Shown here: positions 1 to 7,288 of the stretch, piece by piece
How the letters are laid out: the number at the start of each line of letters is the position of its first letter
Position numbering within the stretch: position 1 is the first letter of the stretch
Source of the DNA: Syntrophomonas sp. UBA5314
GTDB lineage: Bacteria > Bacillota > Syntrophomonadia > Syntrophomonadales > Syntrophomonadaceae
Reading direction: 5' to 3'
Assembly: GCA_002410325.1 (NCBI GenBank)
Contig: DHRK01000004.1
Location: forward strand, 87,009-125,989
Length of the DNA: 38,981 bases
Translations under genes and position numbers: made by a program
Notes under the pieces: model-generated
Told to the model about the DNA's origin: nothing
Database searches by the model: none
Seen by the model: only the letters and a program-made list of their open reading frames with translations

Positions 1-375
1 CAACGCAGTCATGCGAAAATTTACCCGACGAGTAATAGAGAATTAGAGTTAACAGAGTACTAGCACCGTATATCTCAATTAGGGAATTAATAAAATATTA
101 CCACGGCCTTACATGATTTGGTAGAACCCGAGGCTGGCATTGCCGGGAGTGGTTTTTGTCAGGGGATAATTTGACCGCTTTTTCATGAAATGCTATTTTT
201 ATAAGTAAGGTAAAGTCAAAGGGTTGATTGATCCGATTCATTGCAACAATCGAATGAATTGGAGCCAGGTATTTAAAACAACGGTTAAATCCAAATGAAC
301 CAGGTTTGTTCCGCTGGTGTTGATGGTCTGTTTGCGATGTGTTGTTTTAAGTATTCTGAGTGGTTTAAGCTTGTT
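1..375. other. Gene-free left edge
   Basis: I see no convincing coding region here. The stretch is AT-rich, and short open frames lack ribosome binding sites. It is followed by a plus-strand terminator-like hairpin at 376-401, so it may be the 3' untranslated end, or a decayed remnant, of something transcribed rightwards from outside the window. Confidence 0.4.
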
Positions 376-401
376 ACGTCTCAGGATTCTGAGGCGTTTT
401 T
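376..401 (+). terminator. Intrinsic terminator upstream of methyltransferase
   Basis: The arms ACGTCTCAG and CTGAGGCGT (one T-G wobble) flank a GATT loop and are followed by a run of five T. It would insulate the methyltransferase gene from rightward transcription entering the window. Confidence 0.55.
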
Positions 402-487
402 AATTCCCTAAATGAGTAAACAGGCAGGACCAACAACCGATTTTACCTGAAAGATGTCTCAAATAAGCACTAAAAGGAGAATGGCAT

Positions 488-1342
488 ATGAATATCATTA
501 AGGATAACAAGCTCGATATGGAAGCGTTGAAAGATGCCCTTAAAAGGCCGGAAATCTGGAAGCAGAGCACCAGCAAATTTTGGGATGATGAGTATATATC
601 CCTGCAAATGCTAAATTCCCATTTAGACCCTGAAATCGAGGCCGCCAGTAGAACCAGAGAACAAATCGAGGCTGAAACAAATTTTATAATCAATTATACG
701 GACATGAATGGAAATAAAAGAGTAGTCGACCTGGGCTGCGGCCCCGGGCTTTATGCCAGGGAATTTGCCAAAACCGGAGCAAGGATTACCGGCATCGACT
801 ATTCCGAAAGGTCGATCAACTATGCTTTCGAGCATGTTAAGAGTACCTATAAAAACACGGACTTTATCAATATGAACTACCTCGACCTGGACTACAACGA
901 GTCCTTCGACATCGCAACGCTTATCTTTTATGACTTCTGTGTATTAAGCACAAAGGACCAGAACCGGCTGCTCGCCAACATTCACCGGGCGCTCAAATCC
1001 AACGGAATTTTTATATTTGACGTGGTTACAGAAAACCGAAAAACCTCAGAAGCAACTAGTATTTTAGTATTTGATAAGGGAGGCTTTTGGAGTCCTGAAC
1101 CTTATATCGAGATTCTGAAAACCTCTATTTACGAGGAAGCGGAAGGAATGCAGTACACGATAATAGCCGAAGACGGGACAACCCGGGTGATCAGACTCTA
1201 TCACCGTTTATTTGGATTAGAAGCTATCACAAGTCTGCTTAATGACAATCATTTTGAAGTGGAAAGGATTTATAAGAATCTGCAAGGCGAGCCTCTAGGT
1301 GAGGATTCAGAAACGTTCGGGATTATAGCCAAAAAGGCCTAA
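488..1342 (+). CDS. Class I SAM-dependent methyltransferase
   Basis: The 284-residue protein carries the Rossmann motif I VVDLGCGPGLYARE (about residues 78-91), followed by an acidic post-I position in GIDYSE, so it binds S-adenosylmethionine. It then has a typical Methyltransf_25/11 core with the LANIHRALKSNGIFIFDV segment. The start is set by AAAGGAGA seven to eight bases before the ATG. The methyl acceptor cannot be read from the sequence. The N-terminal 60 residues precede the core and may help substrate choice; the C-terminal 80 residues form a beta-rich tail common in small-molecule methyltransferases. It appears monocistronic: a terminator lies upstream and the next gene is about 150 bases downstream. 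Cytosolic, no signal peptide. Confidence 0.85.
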   Translation: MNIIKDNKLDMEALKDALKRPEIWKQSTSKFWDDEYISLQMLNSHLDPEIEAASRTREQIEAETNFIINYTDMNGNKRVVDLGCGPGLYAREFAKTGARITGIDYSERSINYAFEHVKSTYKNTDFINMNYLDLDYNESFDIATLIFYDFCVLSTKDQNRLLANIHRALKSNGIFIFDVVTENRKTSEATSILVFDKGGFWSPEPYIEILKTSIYEEAEGMQYTIIAEDGTTRVIRLYHRLFGLEAITSLLNDNHFEVERIYKNLQGEPLGEDSETFGIIAKKA

Positions 1343-1492
1343 AGATTAACTCGGCTCCTTGGTTTATCATATCCACTGTCATTGAGCATTACGGCCCGTC
1401 CCTGTTTTTTCCTCTCCCCCGGCCGTTTCTTTACTCCAACGCCTGCACCACTTATAATTAATGCATACCATTTAGGAACGGGGGGATGGCTG

Positions 1493-1963
1493 ATGTTTAC
1501 AAGCTTATTGGTGGCTTATGATGGCGGTAGTATTGCCATGAAAGCTCTTGATAAGGCTATTGAATTAGCCAAAGATACAGCAGCGGAAATTTACCTGATC
1601 ACAATTTACACCGACAACGACATCCAGTCCTGGAGAATGCGTGGCTCCAACTATCCGGCCAATGCTAAAGAGTTATTTAATCCCCATAACGATAATTTTT
1701 CCACGGCCGAAGCTGTGTATGTCAGTAGTTTTCAAGCAGAGCCGGCTGATAAAGTAAATAAGGCGGGAATCCCTTTACACTGCAGGATAACCAAAGGAAA
1801 AGCTCACACGGCCATAGTGGAGTACGCCAAGGAAATTTGCGCCGATCTAGTGGTAACAGGTACTCGCAACCGTGGAACCCCCGCCAAATTGCTTATCGGC
1901 AGTGTCGCTGACAGCATAATCCGAAACGCCCCTTGTCCAGTCATGATAGTTAAAGAAGATTGA
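1493..1963 (+). CDS. Universal stress protein (UspA family)
   Basis: This 156-residue single-domain Usp begins FTSLLVAYDGG, the usual first strand and Asp of the fold, and ends with a nucleotide-loop-like GTRNRGTPAKLLIGS followed by APCPVMIV. In ATP-binding Usps the loop is G-2x-G-9x-G(S/T). Here the second glycine is Asn (GTRN), so ATP binding is plausible but altered. I place the start at ATG 1493, after GGAACGGGGGG, because the longer frame from a TTG at 1382 adds 37 low-complexity, proline-rich residues with no RBS. Usps of this kind act in the cytosol in survival under stress; the specific trigger is unknown. The next gene is convergent, only 12 bases away. Confidence 0.85.
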   Translation: MFTSLLVAYDGGSIAMKALDKAIELAKDTAAEIYLITIYTDNDIQSWRMRGSNYPANAKELFNPHNDNFSTAEAVYVSSFQAEPADKVNKAGIPLHCRITKGKAHTAIVEYAKEICADLVVTGTRNRGTPAKLLIGSVADSIIRNAPCPVMIVKED

Positions 1964-1975
1964 ACCCAACTTCTC

Positions 1976-3136
1976 TTAGGAAGCAGGGACCGAAGCGCAG
2001 GTACGGGTCTCTTGCTTCCTTGCTTTGTCCTGGTACATGAGGTCGTCTATATAGGTAAGGAATTCCTCATAGCTTTGCTTTAAGCTATAATCATATATGC
2101 CGGATCCTATGGATAAACTGATCTGATACGCTTCCTGGTTGCTGTGATTGAATTCTTCAAAGTTACACCGGATGCGCGCCGCTACCTCTTCCAGCAAAGA
2201 TACGTCGTTCACATCTAATACAATGCAGAATTCATCCCCGCCATACCGAGCGACAAAATCCTCGGTTCTCACGCTCTTGCGGATCAGGAAGGCCGCTGTT
2301 TGCAAGACTTGATCCCCTACGGAGTGCCCAAAGGTATCGTTAATATACTTAAATCTATCCAGGTCGATTAAAATAGCTGAAAAGGATCTGCTTGCATTGC
2401 TGTTTTTTATCTTTTGCAGGATATAATAATCCAACTGCCTGCGATTGTAGAGGCCGGTCAGATAATCCGTATTCAAATTCTTGTTCTGAATGTTAAAATA
2501 TACGGTTAAAATAGATATCGTCAAGCCGGCCCAGGTCAGCGCGCCTCCGCTATATACGAGCTGGGTGAGCCCGCCTACCGTTACGGGAATCATAAAAACA
2601 GTCAATCCCCAAAACAGTTCCTTTTCAATATTTTTACTGCTGTTCACTGCAACCGCCACCCCATAAAGGATAAACGAATAACACAGGCCAAGATTCGCCC
2701 AGTACAGTGGGCCTCTGTGAAATACGTTGGCCGCATCCACGTAAAAGACCCAGCCCGTGAACAGGCTGATAGCACATAGCGTGGCGTTGAGTATAAACAG
2801 TATCACAAAAAGCGGTTTCAACCTTCTGACATATTTCATATCCTGATGGATTTGCAGGTATACATAAGTAACCCAAAGCATGGCCGGGATGGTGTCGAGC
2901 GTAAGCAAAAGCAGGTTAAAAGCATTGTTCATGAAAAAGCTCCAGGTACTGGGCTGGCCGTTTGAGAGCACGCTCAATATATCAAAGAAGACCACTAAGC
3001 TACTAAAAAACACGATTAAAATAAATACGTGGTTTTGGGGTAATCTTCTTGGTCGAGGCTGGCGGACATTGAAATATATCAGCAACAATATGATTAAGGA
3101 AAACACGCTGAGATTGGCTGCTTCCGTATATTGCAT
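1976..3136 (-). CDS. Membrane diguanylate cyclase (GGDEF)
   Basis: The 386-residue protein has about six to seven hydrophobic segments in residues 8-215, followed by a GGDEF domain (about 222-380). The active site is RYGGDEF (GGDEF at 299-303), so it should make cyclic di-GMP from two GTP. The RxxD inhibitory site is intact (RTED, 290-293) exactly five residues upstream, indicating product feedback inhibition. The membrane part resembles sensor modules of the 7TM or histidine-kinase N-terminal type, but I cannot name the ligand. No EAL or HD-GYP partner is in the window. It stands alone, divergent from the small gene/yidC pair. Confidence 0.9.
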   Translation of the reverse strand: MQYTEAANLSVFSLIILLLIYFNVRQPRPRRLPQNHVFILIVFFSSLVVFFDILSVLSNGQPSTWSFFMNNAFNLLLLTLDTIPAMLWVTYVYLQIHQDMKYVRRLKPLFVILFILNATLCAISLFTGWVFYVDAANVFHRGPLYWANLGLCYSFILYGVAVAVNSSKNIEKELFWGLTVFMIPVTVGGLTQLVYSGGALTWAGLTISILTVYFNIQNKNLNTDYLTGLYNRRQLDYYILQKIKNSNASRSFSAILIDLDRFKYINDTFGHSVGDQVLQTAAFLIRKSVRTEDFVARYGGDEFCIVLDVNDVSLLEEVAARIRCNFEEFNHSNQEAYQISLSIGSGIYDYSLKQSYEEFLTYIDDLMYQDKARKQETRTCASVPAS

Positions 3137-3527
3137 TCAACAAATTCCTTTCTATAGCAATCATATAAAATGACTTGTTTATTTATCGGCATTTTAATCC
3201 GAAATGTATATATGATAAGTCAGGATTTTAGCCGCACAGGAAAAAACTTTACCTTCCATTTTGTCGAATTAAACCTGCACTCCAGCAGTTCATTGTTGGT
3301 GTAAAATACAGTAATGGTAGGAATTTACCGGAAATATTAGCATTTTATTCCGCAGAGAACAGCGGTGCTTATGAAAGAAATTATGCGAAAGTTCGTCGCT
3401 TTTGAAATTTGTTAAAAAAGTTCCTCCGACGGAAGCGCGGGGACGATTCTTGAACAGCACACGCTTTCTTGAATTGCCTTTAAATTATGATTATAATTGT
3501 CTTATTAATGCCTGGGAGGTGGGTACC
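3137..3527. other. Divergent intergenic region
   Basis: This AT-rich region lies between the diguanylate cyclase and the small membrane protein and must hold the promoters of both. I see no clear conserved operator. The stretch 3438-3455 (CGGGGACGATTCTTGAAC) resembles the GGGACGGTTCTT core of REP-like repeats found elsewhere in the window. An open frame continues left from the small gene to TTG 3402, but without an RBS. Confidence 0.35.
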
Positions 3528-3791
3528 ATCAGCATCGATCACTCCATTATTTTAGCCATTACATTAAACATCGCCCTGCTTTTGACCATCTCCTGGCTGG
3601 GGATAAGGTTCATAAACAACCGGCTCGATTCCCGCCTGGGCAGTGATAAAGCCGCGCCTCAGGTCTCCATGCTTGTAAGGAGAACTTCCTGCATTACCCC
3701 CCGGATAAAAATATCCTTTCGCATTCGAAGAATGATCAAAACCGCCTCAGATAATGATGAAACGCCCTTTTTTGCCCCTCAGTTAACTTAA
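3528..3791 (+). CDS. Small single-pass membrane protein upstream of yidC
   Basis: About 87 residues: one hydrophobic helix (IILAITLNIALLLTISWLGI) followed by a basic cytoplasmic tail rich in Arg and Lys. I do not recognise a family. The stop lies 24 bases before yidC, so the two are probably cotranscribed. The start is odd: a perfect Shine-Dalgarno (GGAGGTGG, 3515-3522) is followed after five to six bases by ATC, not ATG, GTG or TTG. The in-frame alternatives are GTG 3519, which lies inside the SD, or a distant TTG at 3402. I therefore give ATC 3528 as the provisional start. A helper for YidC or for ribosome docking is speculation from position and charge. Confidence 0.5.
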   Translation: MSIDHSIILAITLNIALLLTISWLGIRFINNRLDSRLGSDKAAPQVSMLVRRTSCITPRIKISFRIRRMIKTASDNDETPFFAPQLT

Positions 3792-3815
3792 TTAATAACT
3801 GAGGAGGTCTAAAAT

Positions 3816-4469
3816 ATGTATTTATTGAGCACCCCATTTAACGGGGCACTGGCGTTTTTACTAGGGCTGACCGGGGACTGGTTTTTCGCCATCGTTCTGC
3901 TGACCCTGGCCATCAAACTGGTCATGTTTCCCCTGTCCGTTAAACAGCAAAAAGCGATGATCGTGTCCCAGAACCTGAACGAGGTCAGGAAATCCCTATC
4001 GGAAAGGTTCAAGAACCAAACCGAAAAAGTTAACGTGCAGCTGGCCCAAGTCATGACCCGGTATAAGGTCAATCCGCTGCTGCCTTTTATCACCCTGGTC
4101 ATCCAGGCGCCGGTCTTCTTTTCACTGTACTTTTCGCTGCTTCACTTGAGCACAAGCGTCGGGAGCGCTTTCCTACCGTGGATATTGGCCGTAAGCAACC
4201 CCGACAGTCTCCATGTCCTGCCGGTGATCGGCAGCCTGCTGCAGGGTCTGGCAAGCCTCACCGCTGAAAATAAAAACTTTATCATGTTCGTCCTGCCGGT
4301 CGCTCTGGGGCTGGTGTTTCTCTGGAAGGCACCCGCCGCATTGAGCGTTTACTGGGGAATAAATGCCCTGTTGAGCTTCGCCGAAAGAAAAATCATGTCT
4401 TTAGAAAGATTTCAGAAGCGCTTCCTTCAGGTGCCGTCAAGGGAGGAAATGCTAAAGAGCCTGGCTTAG
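3816..4469 (+). CDS. yidC: YidC/Oxa1/Alb3-family membrane insertase
   Basis: The 217-residue protein carries the conserved Oxa1 core: an amphipathic start, TM1 (AIVLLTLAIKLVMFPL), a charged coiled-coil cytoplasmic hairpin (KQQKAMIVSQNLNEVRKSL...), then four more hydrophobic segments with the family's Pro- and Trp-rich loops. The conserved Arg of the hydrophilic groove in TM1 is replaced by Lys34 (AIKLVMFPL), a conservative change. It is shorter than SpoIIIJ (about 260) because it lacks an N-terminal lipoprotein signal and extracellular loop. The RBS GAGGAGG lies well placed before ATG. It is not in the canonical rnpA-yidC-jag setting, so it is probably a second, specialised copy. It would insert membrane proteins alone or with SecYEG. 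Confidence 0.88.
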   Translation: MYLLSTPFNGALAFLLGLTGDWFFAIVLLTLAIKLVMFPLSVKQQKAMIVSQNLNEVRKSLSERFKNQTEKVNVQLAQVMTRYKVNPLLPFITLVIQAPVFFSLYFSLLHLSTSVGSAFLPWILAVSNPDSLHVLPVIGSLLQGLASLTAENKNFIMFVLPVALGLVFLWKAPAALSVYWGINALLSFAERKIMSLERFQKRFLQVPSREEMLKSLA

Positions 4470-4548
4470 TTTCATTTTGATTGAATAAGGCGTATTCTTT
4501 GCCCCTTAAAGAATACTTAACAACAGGTTATAGGAGAGTATGTGGTTA

Positions 4549-4574
4549 AAAGAGAGGCCGAGCGGCCTCTCTTT
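4549..4574. terminator. Terminator after yidC
   Basis: A perfect 11-bp stem AAAGAGAGGCC / GGCCTCTCTTT with GAGC loop, A-rich before and T-rich after, so it is probably bidirectional. A second hairpin (GTATTCTTT / AAAGAATAC, 4492-4516) sits between the stop codon and this terminator. The 4549-4574 stem recurs almost unchanged at 6068-6092. Confidence 0.8.
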
Positions 4575-4598
4575 GCTTTGTTCAATTGATTCCGGGTT

Positions 4599-4771
4599 TT
4601 AACCGCTGGCCAGGGAGATTTATTCAATCGCTGGTCATATGTGTGATAATACCGGAGAATAAAGCTTCCGAGCGGCTGGGATAGAAAATACAGAAGAAAA
4701 TCACTTTGTCAGCACTGACCATTCCGCACTCGCAGAAGGTAATTTTCTGACCCGTTGCCTCCACCCTGGTA
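4599..4771 (-). pseudogene. Decayed copy of the 3' end of the CuAO_N gene
   Basis: On the minus strand this stretch aligns base for base with the last 170-odd bases of the gene at 6121-6987, including the matching stop codon, the segment for ENKISLANG-like ends, and the CGAGTGCGGAATGGT block. Single-base deletions (one A lost in GAATTG, one in TAAAATC) put a stop in frame, so it cannot be translated like the parent. Homology ends abruptly near 4771. It is a remnant of a duplicated gene, not a functional ORF. Confidence 0.85.
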
Positions 4772-4828
4772 ATACCCCAAACAACTGCTCAATAGCGAAG
4801 CAAAAGAACCGTCCGTCCCTCTGCTCCC

Positions 4829-5221
4829 TTAAAACCTGATTACCCGGGGCTCGGCTGTGAATGAGTAAATCGTGGCCGAGGCGTCTTTCAGGTACAGCAC
4901 TTCGGTATTATCATCATCTGCCTTATACATTTTCTGTAGATCCGGATAGGCGTCCAGCATATGCTGCTTTGCCTCCACCCGGTCATCCCTTACAACCGCT
5001 GCCGCTACACGAATCCACTCCTTACCGTTAAAAGCGCAAATTTCGATTTTGGGATTGGCCTGCATTTGTTTCGAAACATTCTTAACTTTGCCGGTTTGGA
5101 TGTAGAGCTTGTTTTCAAAGATTTCTACCGTGCCAAAGGGTCGTACTCTCGGCTGGTCGCCATCCATAGTGGCGATATAATAATGGCCGCACTTTTTCAA
5201 GAATTCATAAATCTCTTTCAT
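4829..5221 (-). CDS. Pyridoxamine 5'-phosphate oxidase-related flavoprotein (PPOX)
   Basis: The 130-residue protein is a single FMN-binding split-barrel domain. It starts EIYEFLKKCGHYYIATMDGDQPRVRPFG, the standard beginning of this small clostridial PPOX subfamily, and continues with LYIQTGKVKNVSKQM (phosphate-contacting Lys/Asn/Ser region) and KIEICAFNG. Such proteins bind FMN or F420-like cofactors in dimers; the physiological substrate is unknown and true PNP oxidase activity is unlikely at this length. Start: GGAGG is followed by AATAGTTA then ATG. It precedes nothing obvious in operon: the pentapeptide gene 5' of it on the same strand ends about 63 bases upstream, so cotranscription is possible. 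Confidence 0.85.
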   Translation of the reverse strand: MKEIYEFLKKCGHYYIATMDGDQPRVRPFGTVEIFENKLYIQTGKVKNVSKQMQANPKIEICAFNGKEWIRVAAAVVRDDRVEAKQHMLDAYPDLQKMYKADDDNTEVLYLKDASATIYSFTAEPRVIRF

Positions 5222-5284
5222 TAACTATTCCTCCGTTTCATTTGGGGTTGACTCTGTCATCATTTCATAGATTCATTAAACTCT

Positions 5285-5959
5285 TTAAACTTCCTGATCG
5301 CAACTGCTTTTAACAATAAGTCCCAGCAGTGCGGAAAGGGCAACAGCTTGCATAGAGGTGACTATAGCGCCTTTAACGTCTGGAATGTTTACACCCAACC
5401 CTTCAATATCACAGCTGCTAAAATCTATTCCTTTTAGATTGGTGTAGTTCATTTGCGCCTGAAGCAGATTACATTTTTGAAATTCAACCTTTGAAAACAC
5501 TGAATTTTTAAAGTCCGAGAAGCTTAATTGACATTCCAGGAATGCAACCTGCTTGCAATTCGAGTAGCTAAAGAAGGCATACTGGCCATTGCAGTTTTCA
5601 AAAACCACTTCGCGCAAGGTGGCTTCACCCAAATCAATGCCGATAATTTTACAGTTTATAAATTCGACTCTGTGCAATGAGGCTTCATGAAAATCGGCAT
5701 TTGATAAATCACAATTTTGAAATCTCACGTTTACCAGTTCTACATGTTTTAATGCTACCCGGTTGAAAATAGCATTATTAAACACTACCTGTTTAAAAAC
5801 TAATCTTTTCGCCTCCAGGCTTTCTAATGAGCAATCACCAATCATTCCATAAGCAAATATAGCATCATCCACTATATTGTCTCCGGATAACGCTATGGCC
5901 GCCAGGTCGTCATCAAAGAGCGGCCTCAGAATCTTGGTGGGGCTTTTTTGGTCTGCCAT
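5285..5959 (-). CDS. Pentapeptide-repeat protein
   Basis: The 224-residue protein shows continuous A(D/N)LXX-type five-residue periodicity from about residue 50 to 185 (for example VRFQNCDLSNADFHEASLH and FSDFKNSVFSKVEFQKCNL), predicting a right-handed quadrilateral beta-helix. The central i positions are dominated by Phe, Leu and Val. A Cys/Asn-rich face (NCDL, NCKI, NCNG, KCNL) is noticeable. A hydrophobic C-terminal segment (AVALSALLGLIV) could anchor it in the membrane. Some family members mimic DNA and protect gyrase; nothing here specifies that. The RBS TGGAGG lies nine bases before ATG. It lies inside the region bounded by the two copies of the yidC/CuAO_N duplication. Confidence 0.85.
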   Translation of the reverse strand: MADQKSPTKILRPLFDDDLAAIALSGDNIVDDAIFAYGMIGDCSLESLEAKRLVFKQVVFNNAIFNRVALKHVELVNVRFQNCDLSNADFHEASLHRVEFINCKIIGIDLGEATLREVVFENCNGQYAFFSYSNCKQVAFLECQLSFSDFKNSVFSKVEFQKCNLLQAQMNYTNLKGIDFSSCDIEGLGVNIPDVKGAIVTSMQAVALSALLGLIVKSSCDQEV

Positions 5960-6005
5960 CTATGCTTGCCTCCATTTTGCGGAAATTATTGGTATTATTT
6001 TTAGC

Positions 6006-6058
6006 ATAAGCGCTTCCTTCAGATGTCGTCAATGAAAGAAATGCTAAAGAGCCCGGGT
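6006..6058 (+). pseudogene. Remnant of the yidC 3' end
   Basis: These 53 bases match 4416-4468, the last codons of yidC (AAGCGCTTCCTTCAG... GAAATGCTAAAGAGCC), with roughly 85 percent identity by eye. There is no upstream yidC sequence, and the reading frame is not preceded by a start. It marks the left border of the second copy of a duplicated segment. Confidence 0.85.
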
Positions 6059-6067
6059 CAGTAGTAG

Positions 6068-6092
6068 AAGAGAGGCCGCTCGGGCCTCTCTT
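6068..6092. terminator. Terminator of CuAO_N gene (second copy)
   Basis: Stem AAGAGAGGCC / GGCCTCTCTT with a GCTCG loop, the sister of the 4549-4574 terminator. It serves the minus-strand gene ending at 6121. Confidence 0.75.
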
Positions 6093-6120
6093 GTTACGTT
6101 TTATTCAATTGTTCCGGGCT

Positions 6121-6987
6121 TTAACCATTGGCCAGGGAGATTTTATTCAATTCGCTGGTCATATGAGTGACGATACCGGAGAATAAAACCTCCTGGCTGC
6201 TGGGATAGGAAATACAGAAGAAAACCACTTTATCGGCACTTACCATTCCGCACTCGTAGAAGGTAATTTCCTGGCCGTCGCCCCCGCCCTGGTAGGACAG
6301 GCGATAGAAATTTTCATCAGCATGTTCGGAAGTGATATGTGCCACCCGGTTTTTAGCCTCGGCCAGCAGATCGCGGCCAGTGCTCTTTTTCACACTGTTC
6401 ATAGCTGCCCATATCTTCAAGTTATATAGATCGTCAGCGGATTTCATGGATACCCCGTTGCCGTTTTCTATTTCCTCGGAAGAGGCGAAGATGTCCGGAT
6501 AGGCTAAGGAATAGCCGAGGAGGTTGTTGGCATAGGTTTTATACTCGATAGTTTGGGGCAAAGCCGGCGATTTGATGGTAACCGTTTGGGTGCTGGAATC
6601 CCAGGAGACGCTGCCCCCAAAAGCCATGCCGACAAAACTCAGCGGCACCAGGGTGCGCCCATTAACTATTTGGGCGGGCACATCCAGGGTCTTGACAACT
6701 CCATTTATAGTCGGAGAAGTTGAATTCACCGGGATTATAACCGTAATTCCGTCTTTTACCCCTTTGGCCTGGCCGGCAGCGGCATCCCAGCTTACCTGGG
6801 CTCCCATAGCTTCAAAAATTGCACTCATCGGAACCAAAACCCGGCCATCTTGAATCATCGGAGGCACATCGAAAGTCAACTCTTTTCCATCTAAAACGAC
6901 CGTAGGAGCGTCACTGGCCATGGCCGGCCCAACAAGGGTTGTCAACAAAATAAGTACCAGGAATAAACAGGTCAGCCGTTTTTTCAT
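6121..6987 (-). CDS. Secreted copper amine oxidase N-terminal-like domain protein
   Basis: The 288-residue protein has a signal peptide (KKRLTCLFLVLILLTTLVGPAMA, cleavage near residue 24) and then a CuAO_N1 (PF07833-type) domain. The hallmark halves are MIQDGRVLVPMSAIFEAMGAQVSWD and the related VNGRTLVPLSFVGMAFGGSVSWD. Despite the name, this domain is a wall or matrix-associated module with no oxidase chemistry. Residues 150-285 are a separate domain starting YANNLLGYSLAYPDIF, similar to PsbP-like or lipoprotein-tail folds (GYSLAYP...), function unknown. AAAGGA precedes ATG by about 12 bases. Its 3' end has a decayed twin at 4599-4771, so the gene once had a tandem copy next to yidC. Confidence 0.82.
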   Translation of the reverse strand: MKKRLTCLFLVLILLTTLVGPAMASDAPTVVLDGKELTFDVPPMIQDGRVLVPMSAIFEAMGAQVSWDAAAGQAKGVKDGITVIIPVNSTSPTINGVVKTLDVPAQIVNGRTLVPLSFVGMAFGGSVSWDSSTQTVTIKSPALPQTIEYKTYANNLLGYSLAYPDIFASSEEIENGNGVSMKSADDLYNLKIWAAMNSVKKSTGRDLLAEAKNRVAHITSEHADENFYRLSYQGGGDGQEITFYECGMVSADKVVFFCISYPSSQEVLFSGIVTHMTSELNKISLANG

Positions 6988-7189
6988 TCAATCAATCCCT
7001 TTCCTTTAAATACACCTTATTTTACCAGGATACGCCCCAACACGCCAGTTTTAGATACGGGAGGGCTGCTTTCTGTATGGACTCCAGGTTGATTCCCGGA
7101 TAAATATGGTATTTACTCCTCTCGTTATCTTAAGGTATATTATACAGGTGACAGTTTTTAATGTGAAATGGTAGAGAGGAGCTTTCTTC

Positions 7190-7213
7190 ATGCAATCCGT
7201 ACGTTTGCGGTAG
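7190..7213 (+). CDS. Leader peptide MQSVRLR of the mef-like gene
   Basis: A seven-codon ORF (ATG at 7190, TAG at 7211) has an excellent RBS (GAGAGGAG, eight bases before ATG). The peptide ends Ser-Val-Arg-Leu-Arg. Established knowledge: ribosomes carrying a macrolide stall at Arg-X-Arg/Lys motifs, as in ErmD leader (MTHSMRLR...) and the mef(A) leader (MTASMRLR). It lies 75 bases upstream of a Mef-like pump, with a hairpin between, exactly where an attenuation leader should be. Inference: drug-induced stalling here controls the pump. Too short for domain searches; the case rests on RBS, motif and position. Confidence 0.7.
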   Translation: MQSVRLR

Positions 7214-7260
7214 CCTTCTTTGTTATTTATCGAAACGTAATCCCCATATTATGGGGTTAT
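7201..7260 (+). promoter_or_regulatory. Attenuator region: alternative hairpins between leader and pump
   Basis: Two mutually exclusive pairings are visible. ACGTTT (7201-7206, codons Arg5-Leu6) pairs with AAACGT (7233-7238), extendable by CG/CG around one bulge. The second, terminator-like hairpin CCCCAT-ATT-ATGGGG (7242-7256), extended by GTAA/TTAT with a bulged T, shares bases 7237-7238 with the first and runs into TTATTTGG. Separately, the pump's SD (AGAAAGG, 7274-7280) is complementary to CTTTCT at 7182-7187. Whether control is transcriptional or translational cannot be told by eye. Confidence 0.5.
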
Positions 7261-7288
7261 TTGGCATGCTATGAGAAAGGGATCTATC

